From Desmonostoc vinosum HA7617-LM4 (GTDB lineage Bacteria > Cyanobacteriota > Cyanobacteriia > Cyanobacteriales > Nostocaceae): 64,000 bases of DNA. The translations under genes were made by a program, and so were the position numbers. Under the pieces are notes generated by a model, which saw nothing but the letters and a program-made list of their open reading frames with translations, was not told the origin of the DNA and did not search any database. Positions 57,014-64,000 of this stretch are shown here, one piece after another; within the stretch, counting starts at the first letter, position 1; each line of letters opens with the position of its first letter. Location of the stretch: the NCBI GenBank assembly GCA_019359515.1, contig JAHHHC010000010.1, forward strand, positions 124,001-188,000. The letters are read 5' to 3'.

Positions 57014-60000
57014 ATGAACAACGATCAAGTCGGTCGAGAACACCAATTGTGGGCAATACTCAGCCGTAACAACGCCCTTTTGAGAGCGCAACAAGAAGCT
57101 GCGATCGAAGGAATTTTGATCGTTGATGAAAATCGTCAAATTGTTTCCTATAATCAGCGTTTTTGCGAACTATGGCAAATACCCAATGAGCTAATTCTTG
57201 AAGCTGATTCACCTAATTTATTGGCATATATCATCTCTCAATTAGCTCAATCAGAAGCATTTTTAGAGAGAGTTAACTATCTTTATGAACACCCACAAGA
57301 AGTTAGTCGAGAAGAAATTTATTTTCGAGATGGACGAGTTTTTGACCGCTATTCTTGTCCAATTGTGGGGAATTGGGAATCGGGAATTGGAGATTGGGGA
57401 TTAGGAATTGGAGATTGGAACTACAAGAATTCTTCCCCAGTCCCTAGTCCCCAGTCCCCAGTCCCCAGTCCCCAGTCCCCAGTCCATTTTGGCCGAGTTT
57501 GGTACTTTCGAGATATTACAGAATACAAGCGACGGGAAGCAGCGCTGCGTTTAATTGTTGAAGGTACAACTACACAAATTGGTGATGAGTTCTTTAACGC
57601 TTGTGTTCGTTCTTTAGCCGAAATTCTCCAAGTTCGTTATGTCTTAATTGCAGAATTTTCTTCTGAAGTTCAAGATAAAGTACATACGCTAGCTTTTTGG
57701 ACTGGAGAAGATTTTGGTGATAATTTTGAGTATGAATTAGCCCCTACCCCCTGCGGGCAACTGCTGAATGGAGAGATGCGTAGATATTGTCATTCAGTAC
57801 AAGGTTTATTTCCTAAAGACCAATATTTAATAGATTTCGGTGCTGAAAGTTATATTGGTATCCCACTCAAGGATCAACGGGGAACAATTCTTGGATTCAT
57901 AGCAGCTTTAGATACGAAACCACTATCAGAAAATACTGCTACTGAAGAGTTAATATTAAAGATTTTTGCAGCACGAGCTGGTGCAGAACTAGAACGTAAA
58001 CTGACAGAAAAAGCTTTAGAAGATCAAGTGAATAGAGCCAATTTACTACGTAAAATTACGCAAAAAATTCGTAATCGATTAGACGCACAGGAAATCTTTC
58101 AAACTACAGTTGACCAAGTAGGTAAAATATTTGACGTTAGTCGTTGTTATATCCACAGCTATATTGCTACTCCGCAGCAGTTACCTTTGGTAGCAGAGTA
58201 TAAAGTATCAAACTATACATTTAAAATAGAGACAGAAATTCCCGTTGATAGTAATCCTTTTATTGAGCAAGTTTTGCTACAAGAAGCAGCTGTTAGTATC
58301 CCTGATGTCTATATTCATCCGTTGATTGCGCCATTTAAATATCTTTGCGAGCAATTAGAGATCAAATCAATGTTGGCAGTGAGGACATCCAATTGTGGAG
58401 TAGCCAACGGAGTTATTGTATTACATCAATGCGATCGCCATCGTCAATGGACAGCCGCAGAACTAGAATTATTAGAAGCAGTCGCCACACAAGTAGGTAT
58501 TGCTTTAGCGCAAGCCAAACTTTTAGAACAAGAAAAGCAACAGCGAACCCTCCTTGAGCAAGAAATTCAAGAACGTTTGCGGATAGAAGCAGCATTAGTT
58601 GAACGAGTTAATTTAGCAGAGTTAACAGCAAAAGTTGGTATAGCCCTCACTCAAGGTAAAAGTTTATATGAGATGCTGGGCTTGTGTACATCTGCGCTCT
58701 ATAGTCACCTTGATGTTGCTTTTGCAGGTATTTGGACTGTTAACAAAACTGAGCAAACATTAGAACTACAAATTAGTATTCAAAGGTCTCAATCTAGTAG
58801 TACAGATAACTTTATTGTTTTCAGTCAGTCAAGAATTAATACCATTGCAGAACAACGGCAACCTGATTTTACAAATTCGGTGATTAGCGAAACTTGGGTA
58901 AGCGATAGCAACTGGATTCAACAAGAAAGGATAGTAGCTTTTGCTGGCTATCCCTTAATAGTTGAAGAAGATTTAGTAGGAGTAATAGCAGTTTTTGCCC
59001 ATCAACAACTAAGCGAAGTCACTGTGCAAACTTTAGCATCAAATGCGAATGCGATCGCTTTAGGAATTAATCGTTTTTGGACAGAAGCAGATTTACAAAA
59101 AGCTAAAAATAAAGCCGAAGCCGCTAACCGGGCCAAAAGCGTTTTCTTGGCAAATATGAGCCACGAATTACGTACACCACTCAACGCTATTTTGGGTTTT
59201 TCCCAATTAATGGAACAAGATTCAGCTTTCAGTGCTAAACAAAAAGAGTTTCCATCTATTATTAACCGTAGTGGTAAACGCTTACTTTATCTAATTAACG
59301 ATATCCTAGCGATGTCTAAACTCGAAGCAGGGCGAACAATATTAAATCCAGCACCTTTTGACTTGCATCTCTTATTGCATCAACTCAAAAAAATATTTCA
59401 ACCGCAAGCAACGGCAAAACATTTAGAACTGCTATTTAACTTAGCTTCTGACTTGCCTCAATATATTTTTGGGGATGCTGATAAACTACATCAAGTTCTT
59501 TGTAACCTTTTAAGTAATGCCATTAAATTTACTGACTGTGGCAGCATAAATTTAAAAGTTAATCAGCATTTTTTGACAACAGAGCAAAACTCATCACTCA
59601 TTTTATATTTTCAAGTTGAAGATACAGGTAGAGGTATTGCTCCAGAAGAAATGGGCCAGCTTTTCCAACCTTTTGTACAAACTTATCGAGCTAATGAAGC
59701 TAGAAGTGGCACAGGTTTAGGGTTAGCAATCAGCTGTGAATTTGTACAATTAATGGGAGGAAAATTGCAGCTATCTAGTGTTGTCGGACAAGGTAGTACT
59801 TTTTCCTTTGATATGCCAGTTAGTTTAGTAAATCCGACTCAAATCCAAGACTCTGCCGACAGACAATCACCTCAAGCTAATTCGCCGACATTAGCAGTGT
59901 CTCAATCACAATCTTTGACTAGCAAAGACTTAGAAATTATGGCAACAGAATGGATTGCAGCTTTACATCAAGCAGCAATTGAAGTAGATGCTGACTGTAT

Positions 60001-60124
60001 TTTGCGGCTCATCAAACAGATTCCCTGCGAATACACAGCCTTAGCTAGACAACTAACAAATTTGACTCATAACTATGATTTCGATGCCATTATTGATCTG
60101 ACTAGGGGTAGCGAATATGCCTGA
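57014..60124 (+). CDS. Cytoplasmic sensor histidine kinase PAS-GAF-GAF-GAF-HK
   Basis: 1036 residues, no membrane span. PAS (about 25-180, GILIVDENRQIVSYNQRFCE to GRVWYFRDITEYKRRE) with an in-frame repeat insert (117-157); GAF-like domains at about 185-335, 350-505 and 540-700; HisKA with H717 in NMSHELRTPLNAILGFSQLM; HATPase (LLSNAIKFTDCGS, DTGRGIAPEEMG, ARSGTGLGLAISCEFVQLMG); and a C-terminal helical segment (SKDLEIMATEWIAALHQAAI) like that of the kinase at 52014. It lacks a receiver and should pass phosphate to neighbouring REC/Hpt proteins. Starts 29 bp after the regulator and overlaps the next gene by 8 bp. Confidence 0.93.
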   Translation: MNNDQVGREHQLWAILSRNNALLRAQQEAAIEGILIVDENRQIVSYNQRFCELWQIPNELILEADSPNLLAYIISQLAQSEAFLERVNYLYEHPQEVSREEIYFRDGRVFDRYSCPIVGNWESGIGDWGLGIGDWNYKNSSPVPSPQSPVPSPQSPVHFGRVWYFRDITEYKRREAALRLIVEGTTTQIGDEFFNACVRSLAEILQVRYVLIAEFSSEVQDKVHTLAFWTGEDFGDNFEYELAPTPCGQLLNGEMRRYCHSVQGLFPKDQYLIDFGAESYIGIPLKDQRGTILGFIAALDTKPLSENTATEELILKIFAARAGAELERKLTEKALEDQVNRANLLRKITQKIRNRLDAQEIFQTTVDQVGKIFDVSRCYIHSYIATPQQLPLVAEYKVSNYTFKIETEIPVDSNPFIEQVLLQEAAVSIPDVYIHPLIAPFKYLCEQLEIKSMLAVRTSNCGVANGVIVLHQCDRHRQWTAAELELLEAVATQVGIALAQAKLLEQEKQQRTLLEQEIQERLRIEAALVERVNLAELTAKVGIALTQGKSLYEMLGLCTSALYSHLDVAFAGIWTVNKTEQTLELQISIQRSQSSSTDNFIVFSQSRINTIAEQRQPDFTNSVISETWVSDSNWIQQERIVAFAGYPLIVEEDLVGVIAVFAHQQLSEVTVQTLASNANAIALGINRFWTEADLQKAKNKAEAANRAKSVFLANMSHELRTPLNAILGFSQLMEQDSAFSAKQKEFPSIINRSGKRLLYLINDILAMSKLEAGRTILNPAPFDLHLLLHQLKKIFQPQATAKHLELLFNLASDLPQYIFGDADKLHQVLCNLLSNAIKFTDCGSINLKVNQHFLTTEQNSSLILYFQVEDTGRGIAPEEMGQLFQPFVQTYRANEARSGTGLGLAISCEFVQLMGGKLQLSSVVGQGSTFSFDMPVSLVNPTQIQDSADRQSPQANSPTLAVSQSQSLTSKDLEIMATEWIAALHQAAIEVDADCILRLIKQIPCEYTALARQLTNLTHNYDFDAIIDLTRGSEYA
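57366..57485. repeat. Heptamer-type repeat insertion inside the PAS domain
   Basis: GGGGAATTGGGAATCGGGAA and GGAGATTGGGGATTAGGAAT units followed by (CCCCAGT)n; the two halves are roughly complementary. Encodes a Gly/Trp/Ile/Asp stretch, then Ser/Pro/Val/Gln repeats, between SCPIVGN and FGRVWYFRDITE, where ordinary PAS domains have a short turn. The frame is kept. Confidence 0.9.
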
Positions 60125-61598
60125 AGATATCAGTAATATATTTAAAGCAGATATTCTAGCGATCGATGATACCCCAGAAAACTTAGCACTCCTTTCCCAG
60201 ATGCTCAAGGAAAAGGGTTATAAAGTTCGCAGTGTCACCAAAGCTTCAACCGGCTTACGAGGCGCTCAAGCCGCCCCTCCTGACTTGATTTTACTCGATG
60301 TGAAAATGCCGGAGATGGACGGTTTTGAAGTCTGCCAGCATCTGAAAGCAGACGATCGCACCCGTGATATCCCCGTAATTTTCATCAGTGCATTAGGAGA
60401 CGTACTCGATAAAGTTAAAGCCTTTGAAGTTGGTGGTGTAGACTATATTACCAAACCCTTCCAAGTAGAAGAAGTTTTAGCCCGCTTGCAAACGCATCTA
60501 ACCATCCAACGCCTGCAAACCCAACTCCAAGCACAAAATACCCAATTACAGCAAGAAATAGCCCAACGAGCCGCCGCTGAGGAGAAATTTGCTAAAGCCT
60601 TTCGTGCTAGTCCTCATCCGATCGCGATCGCCACCTTAGCAGAAGAACGCTTTTTAGATATTAACCAGAGTTTCTTGAGGATGAGTGGTTACACTCTAGA
60701 AGAAATTATTAATCAAACTGTCGCAGATCTTAATTTATGGGTAACAGGAAACTATACTCAAGCTATGCAATTACTATTAAAAAATGGTTCGCTGCATAAT
60801 CAAGAATGCCAACTTCGTACCAAAACAGGCGAAATTAGAACAGTATTACTATCAATAGAATTAATAGAACTGGCTGGAGTTAAATGCACTTTAAATATTA
60901 TTAATGATATAACCGAACGTAAACGCTTAGAAGATGAATTTATTTCCCTAGTTAGTCATGAATTACGTACCCCAATGAATTCTATTATTGGTGCATTAGA
61001 CCTGTTAGGTACACAACAATTAGGAACTTTAACCGCAAAAGGTCAGCAGGTAATTAGTATTGCTATCAATAACACCGAACGCCTCATCCGATTAGTCAAT
61101 GACATCCTCGATTTAGAGCGGATGAAATCGGGTAAAATTGCCATGCAAAAAGTCAAATGCAACACCGCTCAATTGATGCTGCAAGCAGCCGAAGCAATGC
61201 AACAAATGGCAGAAACAGCACAAATTACCTTAATAGTTGAGCCAACTAATATTGATTTATGGGCAGATCCAGACCGGATTTTGCAAACCTTAACAAACCT
61301 TTTAAGTAACGCAATCAAATTTTCTGAACCTGGTAAGACTATCTGGTTACGTAGCAGCTTACAATCAGACCACCTGCAAATTACAGTACAGGATCAAGGG
61401 CGAGGAATACCTACTGATAAACTGCAATTAATCTTTGAGCGTTTTCAACAAGTGGACGCCTCTGATTCTCGTAAAAAAGGAGGTACAGGTTTAGGACTTT
61501 CTATTTGTCGCAGTATCATCGAACAGCATCACGGTAATATCTGGGTAGAAAGTATTTTAGGTCAAGGTAGCACTTTTTATATCAATTTACCTTGCTGA
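60117..61598 (+). CDS. REC-PAS histidine kinase
   Basis: 493 residues. N-terminal receiver (about 10-130; D61 in LLDVKMPEMDG), coiled coil (about 130-160), PAS (about 155-275, SPHPIAIATLAEERFLDINQ), HisKA with H281 in LVSHELRTPMNSIIGALDLL, HATPase (LLSNAIKFSEPGK, DQGRGIPTD, KKGGTGLGLSICRSIIEQHH). An inverted hybrid layout with the receiver first: input probably comes from another kinase's phosphoryl group. Its start overlaps the end of the upstream kinase (ATGCCTGA), so the two are translationally coupled and likely act together. Confidence 0.94.
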   Translation: MPEDISNIFKADILAIDDTPENLALLSQMLKEKGYKVRSVTKASTGLRGAQAAPPDLILLDVKMPEMDGFEVCQHLKADDRTRDIPVIFISALGDVLDKVKAFEVGGVDYITKPFQVEEVLARLQTHLTIQRLQTQLQAQNTQLQQEIAQRAAAEEKFAKAFRASPHPIAIATLAEERFLDINQSFLRMSGYTLEEIINQTVADLNLWVTGNYTQAMQLLLKNGSLHNQECQLRTKTGEIRTVLLSIELIELAGVKCTLNIINDITERKRLEDEFISLVSHELRTPMNSIIGALDLLGTQQLGTLTAKGQQVISIAINNTERLIRLVNDILDLERMKSGKIAMQKVKCNTAQLMLQAAEAMQQMAETAQITLIVEPTNIDLWADPDRILQTLTNLLSNAIKFSEPGKTIWLRSSLQSDHLQITVQDQGRGIPTDKLQLIFERFQQVDASDSRKKGGTGLGLSICRSIIEQHHGNIWVESILGQGSTFYINLPC

Positions 61599-61634
61599 GT
61601 ATGTATTAAGAGGGAACAGGGAACAGTTATCACA

Positions 61635-62282
61635 ATGAAACTACCCGATCGCGTCTACCATTTGGCAGAAGCCGCCAACTGGCCGTCCATCCAACATCAC
61701 GGATTGTTCTGTGCCAGCAAGCTTCTAGATCTCGCCGGACTAACTGGAGCCGAACGTGAGCGTTTAGAGCGAAGACAGCGGCTGGAACACACCGAACTTC
61801 CCAACGGGGTGCAAATCCGCGATCAACGACCGATGCTGCCAGCAGCGCTAGAATCTTGCCTGGTTGACCTGACGCCAGCTGAGTGGTACGCCTTGATCAA
61901 CACCCGCGTGTTTTTCTGGCTTGACCCAGATCGGCTGAATCGGCAGCGGGCCGCGTGCGAACCGCGTCCACAGGTGGTACTAGTCATTGATACAGCCAAA
62001 TTGGTGTCTATTTACTCTCAGCAAATAGCCGTTACTCCAATCAACACTGGTAATGCTCGACGTCGCCCAGCTCGTCGCGGCACTGCCACCTTCGTCCCGT
62101 ATCCAACATGGGTTGAGTCGGGGTGGACAAGCGAGGCCAAGGCATTAGGTACACCCGAACGGAAGCGATCGCATTTTCCAGCTGAATTGACAGTAGTAGA
62201 AGCGGTTCCAGACGTGATGCAATTCGTTATTAGCGTATGCGATTTGTCACCAGGTCAACCATTCACCCCTTTAGACACCTAA
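61635..62282 (+). CDS. DUF7002-like protein (possible ADP-ribosyltransferase-like fold)
   Basis: 215 residues. Opens RVYHLAEAANWPSIQHHGLF, then LESCLVDLTPAEWYALINTR, VFFWLDPDRLNRQ, PQVVLVIDTAKLVSIYSQQI, VTPINTGNARRRPARRGTAT and ends with VPDVMQFVISVCDL. I recall this pattern from the DUF7002 family. The early H...N.. I...GL arrangement resembles ADP-ribosyltransferase-like proteins, which is inference. Base composition is visibly richer in G and C than the kinase genes around it, suggesting separate origin. It lies 36 bp after the REC-PAS kinase on the same strand, without an evident promoter of its own. Confidence 0.7.
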   Translation: MKLPDRVYHLAEAANWPSIQHHGLFCASKLLDLAGLTGAERERLERRQRLEHTELPNGVQIRDQRPMLPAALESCLVDLTPAEWYALINTRVFFWLDPDRLNRQRAACEPRPQVVLVIDTAKLVSIYSQQIAVTPINTGNARRRPARRGTATFVPYPTWVESGWTSEAKALGTPERKRSHFPAELTVVEAVPDVMQFVISVCDLSPGQPFTPLDT

Positions 62283-62440
62283 CCAGGCTTAACAAACAGA
62301 GCGGTTAAAAAATAATGATTTTCCCTGATTTATATCAAACCCAGGATTAGTTACTTGTCATTCTCCCGGTCACTGAGCGAAGTCGAAGTGCATCTCCCTC
62401 ATCCTCCTACTCCCTACTCCCCACTCCCCACTCCCCCATC
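62283..62440. repeat. Repeats before the lone receiver gene
   Basis: TCACTGAGCGAAGTCGAAGT (62370-62389) and a (CTACTCC/CACTCCC)n heptamer array (62405-62437) that runs up to the ATG at 62441, leaving no Shine-Dalgarno. Confidence 0.65.
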
Positions 62441-62812
62441 ATGAGTAAATGTATCTTAATAGTTGACGACGAAGAAGATGTTAGAGCATTGATTCAGCTT
62501 GGTTTAGAAATGAAAACAGACTGGGAAATACTCAGTACTAATTCCGGTGCAGAGGCCATTAATATAGCAATAACTAAACAACCTGATGTCATTTTGTTAG
62601 ATTTAATGATGCCAGATATGGATGGTCGAACAACATTACAAAAACTAAAAAATGAACCAAAAACTCAACATATTCCTATAATTTTGATGAGTGCAAAAGT
62701 GAAATCTTCAGTTGAAGAAAGCTTCACTGATTTAGATGTAGCAGCCATATTTACTAAACCCCTACGTCCTTTGAATTTGCCAGAGCAGATAATTGAAGTT
62801 TTGGGTGAGTAA
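62441..62812 (+). CDS. Single-domain response regulator (CheY-like)
   Basis: 123 residues, one receiver: IVDDEEDVRAL with the acidic pair, D54 in LLDLMMPDMDG, S in LMSAKV, K in FTKPL. It has no output domain, so it should act by protein contact or as a phosphate shuttle in the preceding kinase cluster. Codon use is like the kinase genes and unlike the GC-rich gene just upstream. Confidence 0.93.
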   Translation: MSKCILIVDDEEDVRALIQLGLEMKTDWEILSTNSGAEAINIAITKQPDVILLDLMMPDMDGRTTLQKLKNEPKTQHIPIILMSAKVKSSVEESFTDLDVAAIFTKPLRPLNLPEQIIEVLGE

Positions 62813-63075
62813 ATGATGGGCGATATAAATAGGTGAAAAATTTTTGGTTTAATTTTATGGAGGTTATTCGCGGTTTTCAGAACCCCGACTTCTTTGAGAA
62901 ATCGGGGTTGTTGTTTATTGGGTTGAACGAAGTGAAACCCAACATTACCAAGGTTTTTGGCGTTGGGTTTCGTTCCTCAAACGCCACTTCACTCAACGGG
63001 GGGAACCCCCGCACGTAAGTAGCTCCCCAACCTATATTTGCATCAAATTTTTCGTAAATTGGTATCAGATACAAG
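62813..63075. other. Intergenic region with hairpin repeats
   Basis: AACCCCGA (62881-62888) pairs with TCGGGGTT (62902-62909), followed by GTTGTTT: terminator-like for the receiver gene, though the same hairpin type is a common cyanobacterial repeat. It is followed by TTGGGTTTCGTTCCTCAA-type and GGGGGGAACCCCCGCACG fragments. The short ORF over this stretch is repeat translation. Confidence 0.55.
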
Positions 63076-63242
63076 AGACTTCTTGCAAAAATACTTGAAC
63101 CGTCAGAGACTCAAGTCTCTGCCTAATAGCAAAAGTTCGTTGAAACGGACTAACAATACTGTTATTAGTCGGTTGAAACCGACTTGAGTTATCAGCCAGA
63201 AAATTTATTTTCTGGCGAGTATCCGACTTTTGCAAGAGGTCT
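63076..63242. mobile_element. 167-bp MITE with TIRs and 3-bp target duplication (copy D)
   Basis: Same length and, in reverse orientation, nearly the same sequence as 7184-7350. Terminal repeats AGACTTCTTGCAAAAA (63076-63091) and TTTTGCAAGAGGTCT (63228-63242), flanked by AAG on both sides (63073-63075 and 63243-63245). All four hairpins are intact apart from single changes. It lies between the receiver gene and the 3' end of the secreted protein gene. Confidence 0.93.
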
Positions 63243-63256
63243 AAGGTATAAAATAA

Positions 63257-63916
63257 TTAAAGATAGTTCCTGTAAACACCTTTAAACATTGAAACAACCC
63301 AATTGATCATGAAATCTCCTGTACATCCATAACCGAAGTTATTCCTCATTGCACTGGTCACTTCATTAATTAAAAGGTCTTGAGTTACACCTGCCAAATT
63401 ATTACCTTGAAGTATTGAAGAAATCCCTGTAATTACTCTAGAAGATGTTTGGTTAGGGATATTTTCTTTTTCAAGGCTACATGTTAAAGCAGTTTCAGTA
63501 AAAGCAATAGCAAACTTATTGCTAGGACTTACATAATTTGCATACAAATGATATTGAGATGCTTGTGAACCAGCATTGATTATCTTGATAAACGCATATC
63601 TATCTTCATTAAAAGTTGTCGTGACAACTAACTCTGTTTGCGACCCCTGATTATCTCCTTTAGCTAGTAGAGTCCCAGAATAGTCATATACATAAATATC
63701 AACATCCGAACTACGGCTATTATTTTTGAGTGTAAAAACCCCAAAAGTATTAGCGGGAACTTTATACCTATAGTAAGTAGAACCTTGAGAATCTAGTGTT
63801 TCTTGGTAATATCTATTATCTTGATGCTCGAATGTAGTCCATTCCTGTGCATTGGCAATACCTGGAGAAGTCATCCATACAGTTAATGCTGTCATACCTG
63901 CAAATAATTTCTTCAT
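63257..63916 (-). CDS. Secreted PPC-domain-like protein
   Basis: 219 residues. Signal peptide (MKKLFAGMTALTVWMTSPGI, cut after ANA), then a beta-rich domain (about 25-130) with QEWTTFEHQDNRYYQETLDS, SSDVDIYVYDYSGTLLAKGD and YAFIKIINAGSQASQYHLYA, which resembles the pre-peptidase C-terminal (PPC) beta-sandwich. The rest (about 135-219) has two Cys (TCSLEK and GYGCTGDF) and is helical. No protease domain, so binding or structural role is likely. Start supported by AGGAAAT upstream. MITE copy D lies just past its stop codon. Confidence 0.75.
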   Translation of the reverse strand: MKKLFAGMTALTVWMTSPGIANAQEWTTFEHQDNRYYQETLDSQGSTYYRYKVPANTFGVFTLKNNSRSSDVDIYVYDYSGTLLAKGDNQGSQTELVVTTTFNEDRYAFIKIINAGSQASQYHLYANYVSPSNKFAIAFTETALTCSLEKENIPNQTSSRVITGISSILQGNNLAGVTQDLLINEVTSAMRNNFGYGCTGDFMINWVVSMFKGVYRNYL

Positions 63917-64000
63917 TTCATTATTTCCTAATCAACACTTTTTGTGGTTTCATCTCATTCACAATATATATACGTACTAAAGTCACACCGTACTGCAACA
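63917..64000. other. Upstream region of the secreted protein gene
   Basis: AT-rich sequence running to the window edge; contains ACAATATATATACGTACTAA (63961-63980), which may include promoter elements. Nothing else can be called. Confidence 0.35.

Noticed and set aside
62833-63018. 61-codon ORF after the lone receiver gene
   Set aside because: It lies on the AACCCCGA hairpin and the GGGTTTCGTTCCTCAA repeat; the same peptide would appear wherever the repeat occurs.

Overview
The window reads as chromosome of a filamentous, probably heterocyst-forming cyanobacterium (Nostocales; genus not resolved). The reasons are the very frequent HIP1 octamer GCGATCGC, many cyanobacterial families of unknown function (DUF202, DUF3120, DUF2973, DUF2605, DUF928, DUF2808), a nifJ-type pyruvate:ferredoxin oxidoreductase, a KaiB-fold protein, PilT, hybrid histidine kinases, and a heavy load of short interspersed repeats (heptamer STRRs, hairpin repeats, GACGCGGG arrays).

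Layout. 1-2750: nifJ, cut by the window edge and carrying two in-frame repeat insertions. 2751-9300: MscS channel, DUF202 and DUF3120 membrane proteins, a higBA toxin-antitoxin pair whose toxin is broken by a 167-bp MITE, a 54-residue Cys-rich mini-protein, and DUF2973/DUF2605 genes. 9740-15350 (minus): a TpsB-type outer-membrane transporter, a response regulator, a CHASE2 histidine kinase and a DUF928 protein, apparently one module. 15400-18300: a transposon-nuclease remnant, tRNA-Ser(UGA), a metallophosphoesterase and nadA. 18400-32100: an OmpR-type two-component pair, a DUF2808 protein, a GH63/MGH1-like glucosidase, a WD40 protein, YjbQ, an aminotransferase and a GH38 alpha-mannosidase. 32300-43500: a hypothetical protein, lipid acyltransferase, alpha/beta hydrolase, hemE, an epimerase, a histidine kinase and wecB. 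43600-51500: small membrane protein, pilT, a candidate structured RNA, a KaiB-domain protein, ggt and a solute-binding lipoprotein. 52000-62800 (plus): a large phosphorelay cluster (two hybrid-type kinases, a REC-wHTH-Hpt-REC-REC-GGDEF regulator, a REC-PAS-kinase and a lone REC) with a compositionally different DUF7002-like gene inside it. 63000-end: a second complete MITE and a secreted PPC-like protein.

The most striking feature is the repeat biology. First, a MITE family of about 170 bp carries four internal hairpins. Their stems differ between copies but keep pairing, which is compensatory change. Two copies have matching 3-bp target duplications, and one has inactivated higB. Second, GC-rich or heptameric repeats sit inside conserved protein-coding genes without breaking the frame (nifJ twice, GH38, ggt just before its catalytic Thr, and a PAS domain of a kinase), so the organism's proteins carry repeat-encoded inserts. 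Third, a composite dispersed repeat supplies the stop codons of several genes and has itself been a nested insertion target. A separate multi-hairpin segment between pilT and the KaiB-domain gene is a candidate non-coding RNA.

All family assignments come from reading translated sequence and from memory of the families. No database search was possible.
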